Positions 1-8,535 of a DNA stretch of 64,000 bases are shown here, in pieces (positions within the stretch are counted from its first letter, which is position 1; each line of letters begins with the position of its first letter). Origin of the DNA: Pseudodesulfovibrio thermohalotolerans (lineage in GTDB: Bacteria > Desulfobacterota > Desulfovibrionia > Desulfovibrionales > Desulfovibrionaceae). Made by a program: the position numbers and the translations under genes. The stretch is from positions 124,001 through 188,000 of the forward strand of contig NZ_CP120635.1 in NCBI RefSeq assembly GCF_021353295.2, in the 5' to 3' direction. The notes under the pieces are model-generated. The model made no database searches. It had not been told where the DNA came from and worked only from the letters and a program-made list of their open reading frames with translations.

Positions 1-843
1 GCGGCCGAGTTCGTTGAGGACAAAGGCCAGGTTGTTGAAGGCGATGCCGCTGTCGGGCCTGGCTTCGGCGGCCCGGCGAAAGGCTTCGGCCGAGCCCTTG
101 GCGTCACCTCCGGCGTAGCGGGTGTTGCCCAGTCCGATCCAGGCGTCGTGGCTGTTCGGCCAGCGGATCGCGGCCGAGGCATAGGCTTCCCTTGCGGCGG
201 CGGGCTGTCCGGCCCGCTCCAGGCCCACGGCCCCTTCGAGCCACGGCTTTTCCTCGGCCACGGTGGGCAGGCGGGAAGGCGGCAGAACGAGCAGCCCCCA
301 GAAGTCCGGCCCCCAGGTGTTCTCGAAGACCCTCCAGGGGGTGCGTTTCATCCGCGTCGGCCCGGAGTTGAGGATTACCTCGCCGGTTTCCCGGTCCAGG
401 CCCACGACCACGGCGTAGTGCCAGACCGGATACCAGGAAAGGCCGAGATTCTGCAGCACGACCACCGGGACGCCTTCGGCGATTTCGGCGGAAAGGCTGT
501 CCGCGCCATGGATGACGTAGGCCATGCGTCCGCGGCGTCGGGCGGCGGTAATCATGTCGGGCTGGATGCTGCCCTTGCGCGACGGTGTGTAGACCTGGGA
601 AGTCAGCTCGTCGGGAAGTACGGGCAGGCCGCTCCAGGTCATGGCCATGGCCAGGGCGGCAGGGCCGCACTGGTATTCCTCCTGGGCATAGAAGGGCACG
701 CCGTGGACGCGGTTCAGGGGGTCGCCAGAGGGCGAGGGAGGCATGACGCCTCCGTAGAGGCTGCATCCCGCTGCCAGGGCAAGGAGCAGCAATGCGAGAC
801 AGGCGGCGGCCTTTTGGCCGCCGCCCGAAATCTGGTCAGGCAT
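1..843 (-). CDS. PA2778-type cysteine peptidase lipoprotein with TPR tail (partial)
   Basis: The reading frame is open from the ATG at 841-843 to the left edge of the window, so the C-terminus is missing. The N-terminus is a lipoprotein signal: a hydrophobic stretch ending in LAAGC, with C27 as the likely lipidated cysteine. A papain-like C39/PA2778 domain follows, with the nucleophile in YQCGPAAL (C59) and the likely catalytic histidine in VWHYAVVVG. After about residue 190 come Ala-rich TPR helices (AWIGLGNTRYAGGDAKGSAEAFRRA). The PA2779-type gene lies immediately upstream on the same strand; this pair is the usual arrangement for the family. The biological substrate is not known to me. Confidence 0.85.
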   Translation of the reverse strand, partial: MPDQISGGGQKAAACLALLLLALAAGCSLYGGVMPPSPSGDPLNRVHGVPFYAQEEYQCGPAALAMAMTWSGLPVLPDELTSQVYTPSRKGSIQPDMITAARRRGRMAYVIHGADSLSAEIAEGVPVVVLQNLGLSWYPVWHYAVVVGLDRETGEVILNSGPTRMKRTPWRVFENTWGPDFWGLLVLPPSRLPTVAEEKPWLEGAVGLERAGQPAAAREAYASAAIRWPNSHDAWIGLGNTRYAGGDAKGSAEAFRRAAEARPDSGIAFNNLAFVLNELGR

Positions 844-852
844 GGGGACGGG

Positions 853-1254
853 CTAGTTCGCCTTTTTCACGAATGGGAAGACGTCCGTGGCCCCGGTCAT
901 GTCGGTGATGAGCAGGATGATGAAGACCAGGACCGCCGCGCCGATCAGAACGCCGAAGAATCCGCCGCCTGCGGGCATGTCGCCCACCTGTTCCACGATG
1001 CGGTTGATCTCGGCGTCGGACAGGGCGTCAACGCGCTGTTCGACCTCGGCAACGGTCAATCCCTTGTTCTCCAGGATGCGCCGCACGTCGTCACGCTGCA
1101 ACTGCGCCTTGACGAAAGCTCGATTTTCCACGTTGTGGGTGGCCGACATGGATGCCTCGGTGGAGACGAGTCCCGCTCTGGCCGAGGCAACGTTCAAGGT
1201 GAGCAAGCAAAGAACTACCGTCAAACAGACTAATGATTTGAATTTACAGCGCAT
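853..1254 (-). CDS. PA2779 family protein
   Basis: This 133-residue protein has an N-terminal signal sequence (hydrophobic residues about 8-27, ending near ASARA), a helical middle with the conserved LENKGLTVAEVEQRVDAL and ALSDAEINRIVEQ segments, and a C-terminal membrane helix (GVLIGAAVLVFIILLIT). That layout matches the PA2779 family. It ends 10 nt before the start of the cysteine-peptidase lipoprotein and is probably co-transcribed with it. An SD-like GGAGGG precedes the start. The role is unknown, but pairing with a lipoprotein peptidase suggests a membrane-anchored partner or substrate in the periplasm. Confidence 0.8.
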   Translation of the reverse strand: MRCKFKSLVCLTVVLCLLTLNVASARAGLVSTEASMSATHNVENRAFVKAQLQRDDVRRILENKGLTVAEVEQRVDALSDAEINRIVEQVGDMPAGGGFFGVLIGAAVLVFIILLITDMTGATDVFPFVKKAN

Positions 1255-1274
1255 TTATTGTGTCCCTCCAGATT

Positions 1275-1303
1275 TTGACATGTCAACGCCTAGTAATAAT
1301 ATA
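1275..1303 (+). promoter_or_regulatory. candidate promoter for rlmN containing a 12-bp palindrome
   Basis: TTGACATGTCAA (1275-1286) is a perfect palindrome whose first half reads as a consensus -35. A17-bp spacer leads to AATATA (1298-1303), or a 15-bp spacer to TAATAT. It sits in the divergent gap between the PA2779-type gene and rlmN. No transcription data are available. Confidence 0.4.
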
Positions 1304-1395
1304 GCTCAAGAGGGGAACCTTGGCAAACGGAAGCTGGTCGGCATCGGGCCACGCCGCTCTTGACACCGCTTGCCGATCTCCTGCAAGGAACGGCC

Positions 1396-2436
1396 ATGCA
1401 CAATCTTATAGAGCTGAACAAGAACGATCTTGAGGCCTTTGTGGCTGAGGACCTGAAGGAGCCGCGCTACCGGGCGGAACAGATATGGCAGTGGCTGTGG
1501 CAGAAACGCGTGCGCGACGTGGAAGCCATGACCAACCTGTCCAAGCCTCTCCGCGAGAAGCTCGCCTCTTTGGCGGTCATTGCCTGGCCCGAGATAGCCA
1601 GGGTGGCCGAGAGCAGCGACGGGACCATCAAATTTCTGCTCAGGCTCGGCGACGGCAAGCTCATTGAGACCGTGCTCATCCCCATGCAGGACCGCTACTC
1701 CCAGTGTCTGTCCACGCAGGTGGGCTGCGCCATGGCCTGCACCTTCTGCAACACCGGGCAGCTCGGCTTCGAGCGCAACCTGACCTACGGCGAGATCATG
1801 GGTCAGATCCTGGTGGGCCGCCAGTACCTTGAGGACCAGGGGATGAACCCTCTCAAAAATCTCGTGTTCATGGGCATGGGCGAGCCCCTGCTCAACCTGG
1901 ACACCCTCATCAGGGTTCTGACCGACCTGCCGTGCGAGCGTGGGCTGTCCCTGTCCTGGCGGCGGTCCATGGTTTCCACCGTGGGCTTTCCCGACAAGCT
2001 CAAGATTCTGGGCGATCTGGAAATAGCCCTGCCCGCCATCTCCCTGCACGCCCCCACCCAGGAGCTGCGCGCCCGGATCATGCCCAAGGCGGCCAAGGTC
2101 CATCTCGACGACCTCATGGCCGCGCTCGAAGCCTATCCCATGCGGCCGCGCGAGCGGATCACCTTCGAATATCTGCTGCTCAAGGACGTCAACGACTCCA
2201 TGGAGCACGCGGACCAGTTGGCGAAGCTCATCGACCGCAAGAAGGGGAAGATCAACCTCATTGCCTACAACGCCACCGAAGGGATGCCCTACGGCGCGCC
2301 GGATCGGGAAAGGGTCGAGGCGTTCGAGAAGCGGCTGTGGGGCCACGGCCTGACCGCCTTCATCCGCCGCTCCATGGGCGCGGACATCAAGGCGGCCTGC
2401 GGCCAGCTCAAGGCCGACACCGTCGGGAAGGGCTAG
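1396..2436 (+). CDS. rlmN: 23S rRNA (adenine2503-C2)/tRNA methyltransferase RlmN
   Basis: This is a radical SAM enzyme that methylates C2 of A2503 in 23S rRNA and A37 of some tRNAs. The cluster cysteines CxxxCxxC are C111, C115 and C118 (CAMACTFC). The second conserved methyl-bearing cysteine is C335 in ADIKAACGQL, matching E. coli C355. The GMGEPLLN motif and the ISLHAPTQELR segment are typical of the family. I chose the ATG at 1396 because AAGGA (1385-1389) precedes it; a TTG at 1360 would add 12 residues without a better ribosome-binding site. At 346 residues it is of normal length. The gene converges on the solute-binding protein gene. Confidence 0.95.
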   Translation: MHNLIELNKNDLEAFVAEDLKEPRYRAEQIWQWLWQKRVRDVEAMTNLSKPLREKLASLAVIAWPEIARVAESSDGTIKFLLRLGDGKLIETVLIPMQDRYSQCLSTQVGCAMACTFCNTGQLGFERNLTYGEIMGQILVGRQYLEDQGMNPLKNLVFMGMGEPLLNLDTLIRVLTDLPCERGLSLSWRRSMVSTVGFPDKLKILGDLEIALPAISLHAPTQELRARIMPKAAKVHLDDLMAALEAYPMRPRERITFEYLLLKDVNDSMEHADQLAKLIDRKKGKINLIAYNATEGMPYGAPDRERVEAFEKRLWGHGLTAFIRRSMGADIKAACGQLKADTVGKG

Positions 2437-2445
2437 GCGGCCCGG

Positions 2446-3261
2446 TCAGCGGTCGATGCCGTGCTTCCGGCGGATGGAATCCACCAGCTCGGTGCGGGTC
2501 TTCATGAATTCGTCGAACTCCCTGAGGATCAGGGGGTGGTCGATGGTGGACAGGTGATAGTGCCCCGTAGCGTGCGGCAGGTCGGGGTCGAAGACCAGCT
2601 TGTCCTTGTACCCCCTCTCTTCGAGCAGATGGCTCGCCACCATGAGGTTGGTGTAGACGCCGTCCACCCGGTCTCTGATTCCCTTGCCCAGCAGGCCTGA
2701 CACGGAGACGTTTTCCGAGACCTTCATGGCGTCCTTGTCCACGGGCGGGACGAGCAGCCACGGCTTGAGCCCGGCGATGACCCCCAGGGTCTTGATGGCC
2801 TCCATGCCCTTGCCCAGGTTCTCGGGCTTTACGAGAATGCCGTCGGTGTATTCGCAGACCGGGACGGAATAGAAAATCTTGATTCCCTTGCGTTTGGACC
2901 TGTTCCACTCCTCGCAGTCCGGGAATTTCAGGTCCAGCGTGCGGGTGTCCAGAAATTCCTGGTAGAGCCGCTTAACGGGCAGGGCCACGTAGACCATGGT
3001 GTAGCCGTGCTCGATGCCGAAAGAGTCCAGGAGGTCTCGGGCGAAGCCTTCGTAGCCGCCCTGTCGGAAGGAGCCGTACGGCGGATAGTCGATGCGCTCC
3101 ACGCCCACGGTCAGGCAGGGGCGTTCGGCCAGCGCCGGTCCCGCGGGCTGGAGCAGAAGGCAGAGGAAAAGGCAAAGCAGGGCGATCCGTCCGAAGGAGG
3201 TTCTTCGGAACTGTTCCGACGCGGTACGCGGGGCGTGGCGATGGGCTGGACGGTTGGGCAT
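2446..3261 (-). CDS. periplasmic solute-binding protein, SBP_bac_3-like
   Basis: This 271-residue protein has a long, basic N-terminus followed by a signal peptide (IALLCLFLCLLLQPAGPALA). The mature part starts LTVGVERIDYPPYGSF and continues GFARDLLDSFG, the typical opening of family 3 amino-acid/polar solute-binding proteins, and it ends near residue 271 with a predicted helix. No ABC permease or ATPase lies beside it. It may therefore be an orphan binding protein, as is common for this fold in delta-proteobacteria. The substrate cannot be told from sequence. Confidence 0.75.
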   Translation of the reverse strand: MPNRPAHRHAPRTASEQFRRTSFGRIALLCLFLCLLLQPAGPALAERPCLTVGVERIDYPPYGSFRQGGYEGFARDLLDSFGIEHGYTMVYVALPVKRLYQEFLDTRTLDLKFPDCEEWNRSKRKGIKIFYSVPVCEYTDGILVKPENLGKGMEAIKTLGVIAGLKPWLLVPPVDKDAMKVSENVSVSGLLGKGIRDRVDGVYTNLMVASHLLEERGYKDKLVFDPDLPHATGHYHLSTIDHPLILREFDEFMKTRTELVDSIRRKHGIDR

Positions 3262-3360
3262 TTTTTTCGGTCTTGTTGCTCGCTCGGGCAGAGGTTCGGT
3301 ATGAGATACCCTTAAACCCGGCGGGTGACAATGCCTCCCGTTCTATTATATGTACCCGTC

Positions 3361-4191
3361 ATGGATACGCAAACCATTGTCTACGCCTTCGGGCTGACGC
3401 TGTTCGCCGGATTGTCCACGGGCATCGGCTCGGCCATCGCCTTTTTCGCCCGCCGGACCAACACCAAGTTCCTCTCTCTGGCCCTGGGGTTCTCCGCCGG
3501 GGTCATGATCTACGTTTCCTTCGTGGAGATTCTGGTCAAGGCGCGGGACGCCCTGGCCACGGAGCTGGGCGACGTGAGCGCGGCCTGGGTGACGGCCCTG
3601 TCCTTTTTCGGGGGCATCGCGTTCATCGCGCTTATCGACAACTTCGTGCCGAGTTACGAGAACCCCCACGAGATGCACTCCATCGAGGAGATGGAGGAGG
3701 GGCTGGAGAATCTGCCCCGGAACGAGGCGCACGACTTCGACCGGCTGAAGCGTACGGGCGTGTTCGCGGCCGTGGCCATCGCCATCCACAACTTCCCCGA
3801 GGGGCTCGCCACCTTCACGGCGGCCCTGACCGATCCCGCGCTTGGCCTGGCCATCGCCGTGGCCATCGCCATCCACAACATTCCCGAGGGCATCGCGGTT
3901 TCCATTCCGCTGTATTACGCCACCGGCGACCGCCGGAAGGCGTTTTTCTATTCCTTCCTGTCCGGCTTGTCCGAACCCGTGGGCGCGCTTATCGGCTATT
4001 TGGTCCTGTTGCCGTTTTTCACCCCCGTGGTGTTCGGCGTGCTGTTCGCGGGCGTGGCCGGGATCATGGTCTTTATCTCCCTGGATGAGCTTCTTCCCGC
4101 CGCCGAGGAGTTCGGCGAGCACCATCATTCCATCTACGGCCTGGTGGGCGGGATGGCCGTCATGGCCCTGTCGCTCCTGCTTTTTCTGTAG
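3361..4191 (+). CDS. zupT: ZIP family divalent-metal transporter ZupT
   Basis: This is a polytopic inner-membrane importer of Zn2+ and other divalent metals. The two signature helices are visible: [14 protein letters not shown] and [14 protein letters not shown], each with the HNxPEG metal site. A His-bearing loop ([15 protein letters not shown]) follows the third helix and [11 protein letters not shown] precedes the last. From the ATG at 3361 the protein is 276 residues, the usual ZupT length. GTG 3325 and ATG 3331 are in-frame alternatives and none has a clear SD, so the start is uncertain. The C-terminal helix ends at LLLFL. Confidence 0.9.
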   Translation: MDTQTIVYAFGLTLFAGLSTGIGSAIAFFARRTNTKFLSLALGFSAGVMIYVSFVEILVKARDALATELGDVSAAWVTALSFFGGIAFIALIDNFVPSYENPHEMHSIEEMEEGLENLPRNEAHDFDRLKRTGVFAAVAIAIHNFPEGLATFTAALTDPALGLAIAVAIAIHNIPEGIAVSIPLYYATGDRRKAFFYSFLSGLSEPVGALIGYLVLLPFFTPVVFGVLFAGVAGIMVFISLDELLPAAEEFGEHHHSIYGLVGGMAVMALSLLLFL

Positions 4192-4325
4192 GAACCGCGC
4201 GGCTTGCCCGCCCTGAACGGCATTCGGGAACGCCCGGAATGCGGGGGTTGCCATCCCTCAACTACATAGGTATGGGTAGCGCCAGCCGCCGAAAAGCAGC
4301 GGAAATCATATATCAGGAGTGCATC

Positions 4326-4607
4326 ATGGCAGCCACCGTGGACGAAATCACCATCAATTATTCCGAGGACAACCAGCTCATCGTCAAGGAGCTGGACAAG
4401 GTCATCCTCTCCAAGGGCGCCTGGACCACCATCGTGTTCCGCTACCAGGAACTCAACCGGGCCAAGGGCGAATACGGTCCGGACAAGTATACCATCCGCC
4501 GCTACCAGAAGGTCGACGGCACCTACCGTCCCAAGTCCAAGTTCAACATCTCCTCCCAGGCTCAGGCGCAGAAGATCGTCGAGGCCCTGGGCGGCTGGAT
4601 CGAATAG
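4326..4607 (+). CDS. small conserved protein, possibly PC4/YdbC-like
   Basis: This 93-residue protein starts at an ATG preceded by AGGAG (4315-4319). It has a beta-rich middle (GAWTTIVFRYQELN, KYTIRRYQKVDGTYRPKSKFN) and a C-terminal helix (SSQAQAQKIVEALGGWIE). The pattern of a strand-rich core with a Lys/Arg-rich face and a final helix resembles the PC4-like single-stranded DNA-binding fold, but I infer this only from the pattern. It ends 16 nt before the endonuclease IV gene, so it is probably co-transcribed, which would suit a nucleic-acid role. Confidence 0.75.
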   Translation: MAATVDEITINYSEDNQLIVKELDKVILSKGAWTTIVFRYQELNRAKGEYGPDKYTIRRYQKVDGTYRPKSKFNISSQAQAQKIVEALGGWIE

Positions 4608-4623
4608 GGGAGCCTTCCGTTCC

Positions 4624-5469
4624 ATGTTTCTGGGCGCGCATATGTCCATCGCCGGGGGCCTGCACATGGCCTTCGAGCGGATCATGCGGGTGGAGGGCAC
4701 GGCCCTGCAGATATTCACCCGCAACCAGCGGCAGTGGAAGATTCCCGCGCTGACCGAGTACGACGCGAAACTGTTCGCGGCGGCCTGGTCGCGTTGGGGC
4801 GACTATCCCATTGCGGCCCACGACTCCTATCTCATCAATCTCGCCTCGGACAAGGAGGACCAGCTCAATCGTTCGGTCCTGGCCTTTGCCGAGGAACTCA
4901 AGCGTATCGAAATCCTGGCTGTTCCGTTCCTCGTGACCCATCCGGGTTCCCATCTGGGCGCGGGCGTCGAGGTCGGGGTACGTCGTTACGCGGCCAACCT
5001 GGACCGGGCCATCGAGCTTTCCGGTACGAAAAAGGGCCTGGTCCTGTTGGAGACAACGGCCGGGCAGGGCACCAACCTCGGGTCCACCTTCGAGGAGCTG
5101 GCGGCCGTCATCGAGGCCTCTGCCCATCCGGACCGGATCGGGGTCTGTTACGACACCTGCCATACCTTTGCCGCCGGGTACGACATTCGGACCCCGGAGA
5201 CATATGCGGCCACCTTCGACGCCTTTGACCGCGTCATCGGCCTGGACCGTCTCAAATTCTTCCACCTGAACGACTCCAAGAACGGGCTCGGCTCCCGCAA
5301 GGACCGGCACGAGCACATCGGCCAGGGCGAGATCGGCGTGGAGGGGTTTCGCAATCTCATGCGCGACCCGCGTTTCGCGGACGTTCCCAAGACCCTGGAG
5401 ACCCCCAAGGCGGAGGACCTTCAGGACGACGTCCGCAACCTGACCCTGTTGCGCGAACTGGCAAAATAG
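4624..5469 (+). CDS. nfo: deoxyribonuclease IV (AP endonuclease)
   Basis: Endonuclease IV cleaves DNA 5' of abasic sites in base-excision repair. The TIM-barrel starts MFLGAHMSIAGGL. The trinuclear zinc ligands fall in the family motifs: HDSYLINLAS, THPGSHLG, LLETTAGQG, CYDTCHTFAAGYD, FHLNDSKNGLGS, RHEHIGQGEIG and the final LETPK. The length of 281 residues is normal. The protein lies directly downstream of the small PC4-like gene and upstream of a HAD phosphatase. Confidence 0.96.
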   Translation: MFLGAHMSIAGGLHMAFERIMRVEGTALQIFTRNQRQWKIPALTEYDAKLFAAAWSRWGDYPIAAHDSYLINLASDKEDQLNRSVLAFAEELKRIEILAVPFLVTHPGSHLGAGVEVGVRRYAANLDRAIELSGTKKGLVLLETTAGQGTNLGSTFEELAAVIEASAHPDRIGVCYDTCHTFAAGYDIRTPETYAATFDAFDRVIGLDRLKFFHLNDSKNGLGSRKDRHEHIGQGEIGVEGFRNLMRDPRFADVPKTLETPKAEDLQDDVRNLTLLRELAK

Positions 5470-5569
5470 TCTTTCATACCCGGAACACCGGCCCCGGATA
5501 TCGCTTCGCCGTGCGCGGAGCGGATCGGAAAAGTTGAGCAAGGGGCGGGACACAAGGGAGGCAATCCGT

Positions 5570-6238
5570 TTGCGCAGACTCGACGCCATCATATTCGACT
5601 TCGATGGAACGCTGGCCGACGTGCCGCTGGACTTCGACTTCATGAAGACCAAGATCGCGGCCCTGGGCGAGGTGTTCATGGACGAGCGCCCGGTGCCGGA
5701 CGGCACGCCCGCCCTGGAGTGGCTGGATCGGCTTTCGGCGCAGGTCATGGAACGCGACCGCGACGAGGGCATGGAGTTCCTGTCGCGCGGGCGGCTGGTC
5801 ATCGCGGCCATGGAGCTGGACGCGGCCCGTGACGGCTGCCTGTACGAGTTCACCCGGCCTGTGCTCGACGACCTCAAGGCGCGCGGCGTGGCTCCGGGCG
5901 TCATTTCCCGTAATATTTCAGCGGCCATCAGGAAGGTCTTTCCTGACATTGAGGAACACTTGCAGGTCTTCATCCCCAGGGAGAGCGCGGACCGGCTCAA
6001 GCCGGACCCGGCGCACCTGCTGCAAGCCCTGGAGCGCATCGGCGTGGAGCCCGGGCGGGCGCTCATGGTGGGCGACCACCCCATGGACGTCGAAACCGGC
6101 AAGCGGGCCGGGGCCATGGCCGCGGGCGTGACCACCGGCCGCATCGGCGCCGAAGGATTCGCTCACCTTGAGCCGGACTTCGTGGCCTCGGATGTCGCCG
6201 CGCTCATGAGCGAGCTGAAGCGGTCTGGGCTTATCTGA
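5570..6238 (+). CDS. HAD-family hydrolase (phosphoglycolate-phosphatase-like)
   Basis: Motif I IIFDFDGTLAD lies at the N-terminus, motif II is in GVISRN, the motif III lysine is in DRLKPDP, and motif IV is GDHPMDVETGKRAG. The cap region is alpha-helical and small. I chose TTG 5570 (222 residues) because GGGAGG at 5557-5562 sits 7 nt upstream and motif I then falls at residues 6-15. A TTG at 5534 would add 12 residues. The phosphorylated substrate cannot be deduced; Gph-like housekeeping is one option. Confidence 0.85.
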   Translation: MRRLDAIIFDFDGTLADVPLDFDFMKTKIAALGEVFMDERPVPDGTPALEWLDRLSAQVMERDRDEGMEFLSRGRLVIAAMELDAARDGCLYEFTRPVLDDLKARGVAPGVISRNISAAIRKVFPDIEEHLQVFIPRESADRLKPDPAHLLQALERIGVEPGRALMVGDHPMDVETGKRAGAMAAGVTTGRIGAEGFAHLEPDFVASDVAALMSELKRSGLI

Positions 6239-6315
6239 TCTGATTCGGTCTTCCAAACAGCCGTACCCGCGTGCTAGAGTGCATGTTGTTGAACCTGCAA
6301 CAAGGATGTCTTTCC

Positions 6316-7428
6316 ATGGCTTCAAAGGTCTATTTCTGGAATTTGCGGGCCTCGTCCAAGGCCCCGTTCGGCAAGAGGATGCGCAGCGTGCTCAAGGCCG
6401 CCAAGGCCGACAAGATGATCGGCGAGGGCGATCTGGCCGCCGTCAAGCTGCATTTCGGCGAGGAGGGCGTGACCGGCTTCCTGCGTCCCCTGTGGGTCAA
6501 GCCGATCCTGGATTTCATCGCCGAGGCCGGGGGCAAGCCGTTTTTGACCGACGCCTCGACCCTGTACGTGGGCCAGCGCGGCGAGGCCGTGTCGCACTCC
6601 ATGTGCGCGGCCCGGCACGGTTGGGACCCGCTGGTGCTCGGCGCGCCCGTGGTCATCGCCGACGGCCTGCGCGGCGAGTTCGAGACCGCCGTGCCCGTCA
6701 AGGGCAGGCATCTGGACGAGGTCTACATCGCCGGAGCCATTGCCGAGGCCGATTTCCTGGTTTCGGTCAATCACTTCAAGGGGCATGAGCTGGCCGGATA
6801 CGGCGGCGCGCTCAAGAACATCGGCATGGGCGCGGCCTCCAAGAAGGGCAAGATGCAGCAGCATTTCTCCACCGGCCCGATCATCAATCCCGACAACTGT
6901 CAGGCCTGCGAGGCGTGCCTTCGCGCCTGCAAGACCGGCGCGCTCTACATGGACGAGGTCACGGGCAAGGTGGCCCTGGACCCGGAAAAGTGCGTGGGTT
7001 GCGGCGGCTGTTTCGTGGCCTGCCGCCATGGCGGACTCGCCGTGGACTGGAAGGTGGGCGTCCAGGACTTCCTGGAGCGGATGATGGAGTATTGCAAGGG
7101 CGTGTTTGCCACCAAGCGCACCCCGTGCCTGCATGTCAATTTCGTCATGGATGTGGTGCCGGACTGCGATTGCGTGGGCTTCACCGACGCTCCCATCTGT
7201 CCGGATATCGGCGTGCTGGTCAGCTTCGACCCCGTGGCCGTGGATCAGGCCTCCATGGACCTGGTCAGCGAGGCCCCGCCGCTCTACCCGAGCCAACTGC
7301 CTTTTGGCGTCACACCCGGACAGAACAAGTTCCTGGCCATTCATCAGCATGTGCCCGAGGACTTCGGCCTGGCCTATGCCGAGGAACTCGGCCTGGGCTC
7401 CCGCGAGTACGAGCTGATAAGCCTGTAG
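6316..7428 (+). CDS. DUF362 protein with 2x[4Fe-4S] ferredoxin domain
   Basis: This 370-residue protein has an N-terminal DUF362 domain (SKVYFWNLRAS, AVKLHFGEEGVTGFLRP, VNHFKGHELAGYGGALKNIGMG) and a central ferredoxin domain with two CxxCxxCxxxC clusters: CQACEACLRACKTGAL and CVGCGGCFVACRHGGL. The DUF362 fold resumes after it (FVMDVVPDCDCVGFTDAPICPDIGVL). Proteins of this type are presumed electron-transfer or Fe-S-dependent enzymes in anaerobes. I chose the ATG at 6316 because AAGGA precedes it. A strong hairpin terminator follows. Confidence 0.9.
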   Translation: MASKVYFWNLRASSKAPFGKRMRSVLKAAKADKMIGEGDLAAVKLHFGEEGVTGFLRPLWVKPILDFIAEAGGKPFLTDASTLYVGQRGEAVSHSMCAARHGWDPLVLGAPVVIADGLRGEFETAVPVKGRHLDEVYIAGAIAEADFLVSVNHFKGHELAGYGGALKNIGMGAASKKGKMQQHFSTGPIINPDNCQACEACLRACKTGALYMDEVTGKVALDPEKCVGCGGCFVACRHGGLAVDWKVGVQDFLERMMEYCKGVFATKRTPCLHVNFVMDVVPDCDCVGFTDAPICPDIGVLVSFDPVAVDQASMDLVSEAPPLYPSQLPFGVTPGQNKFLAIHQHVPEDFGLAYAEELGLGSREYELISL

Positions 7429-7442
7429 AAGACCGCTTATGA

Positions 7443-7484
7443 AAGGCCCCGGTCCGGCATTCTCGCCGGACCGGGGCCTTTTTG
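7443..7484. terminator. bidirectional rho-independent terminator
   Basis: A perfect 16-bp stem AAGGCCCCGGTCCGGC (7443-7458) and its complement (7465-7480) encloses a 6-nt loop. The T-rich run follows on the plus strand and an A-rich stretch precedes it. It lies between the convergent DUF362 and epimerase genes. Confidence 0.9.
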
Positions 7485-7502
7485 TGTTTTGGGCGGGAAA
7501 AA

Positions 7503-8408
7503 CTAGCGAAGCACGTTGCGCAGGGCGTCCTCAAGCTCCGGGAACTCGAATTCGAATCCCGCCTGGGTCAGCCGCTCGGGGAGGACGAACTGGCCGGAGA
7601 GCAGCAGTTCGTCGGCCATTTCGCCGAAGAGGAGCCGCAGGGCAAAGGCGGGGACTGGGGTTTTGTACGGCTTGTTGAGGACGGTGCCGAGAATGTGGGC
7701 GAACTTGCGGAAGTTGACCGGCACCGGGGCGCAGAGATTGTAGGGGCCGCTCGCGTCGGGGTTTTCCATCAGGAAGCGGATGGCCCGGACCTCGTCGCGG
7801 AGATGTATCCAGGAGACACCTTGGAGGCCTGTGCCCGGATGGCCGCCGAGGTAGCGCCGGAAGGACGGGAGCATTTTCGGCAGCGCGCCGCCGTGGCCGA
7901 GCACCATGCCGGTGCGGATGACGCAGCGGCGGGTGCCTTTTTGCTCAAGGCCCGCCGTGGACGCCTCCCATTGGCGGGCCACGTCGGCCAGGAAGCCGGT
8001 GCCGGGCTCGGTGTATTCGTTCACGGGCGTGGAGCCGCGCGGTCCGTAATAGCCCACGGCCGAGGCCTGGATGAGCACGCCGGGCGCGGCGTTCGCCTGT
8101 TCCACGGCCTGATTGATGCGTTCACCGGCCTTGAGTCTGCTTTCGAGGATGCGCCGCTTGCGTTTGGCGGTCCAGCGTCCGGCGGCGATGTTCTCCCCAG
8201 CCAGATTGACGACGGCCGTGTCCGGGCCGAGCACGTCGGTCCAGCCCCCGTTGTCCCAGGGCATACCAATGACGCCGCCGTTTTCGAATACGGAGGCGAC
8301 CTTGCCCGGATTGCGCGACAGGATGAGAATTTCCCAGCCGTGCTCTCGCAGTTCGCGGACCAGTTCCCTGCCGATGAAGCCGGTTCCCCCGGCGATGATA
8401 GCGCGCAC
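7503..8408 (-). CDS. TIGR01777 family epimerase (YfcH-like)
   Basis: This extended-SDR protein of 301 residues opens with the dinucleotide motif IIAGGTGFIGREL. It continues with VVNLAGENIA, a conserved KRRILESR, the catalytic-type YYGPRG segment, and a C-terminal DUF1731-like stretch (VPAFALRLLFGEMADELLLSGQFVLPERLTQAGFEF). The family is annotated as NAD(P)-binding epimerases of unknown substrate. Length and domain order are normal. It is read towards the DUF362 gene and shares its terminator. Confidence 0.92.
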   Translation of the reverse strand: MRAIIAGGTGFIGRELVRELREHGWEILILSRNPGKVASVFENGGVIGMPWDNGGWTDVLGPDTAVVNLAGENIAAGRWTAKRKRRILESRLKAGERINQAVEQANAAPGVLIQASAVGYYGPRGSTPVNEYTEPGTGFLADVARQWEASTAGLEQKGTRRCVIRTGMVLGHGGALPKMLPSFRRYLGGHPGTGLQGVSWIHLRDEVRAIRFLMENPDASGPYNLCAPVPVNFRKFAHILGTVLNKPYKTPVPAFALRLLFGEMADELLLSGQFVLPERLTQAGFEFEFPELEDALRNVLR

Positions 8409-8535
8409 GTGTTCCTCGCTTTGATGGCAATTGCCGTTAGTCGGACCTATCCGCAGAGCAGGTTAGCACGTGTCGGCTGTTTTTGCCAGACACTAAAAGA
8501 ATATTAGGGAGTTGGAGGCGTCGGAGCGGCCGGGC

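Noticed and set aside
148..1233. 361-codon plus-strand open frame
   Set aside because: It runs antisense through the peptidase and PA2779 genes, with low-complexity Gly/Ala/Arg composition and no motif. It is an artefact of high G+C.
4205..4255. hairpin after zupT
   Set aside because: The GCATTC/GAATGC stem has a bulge and is not followed by a T-run, so I do not call a terminator.
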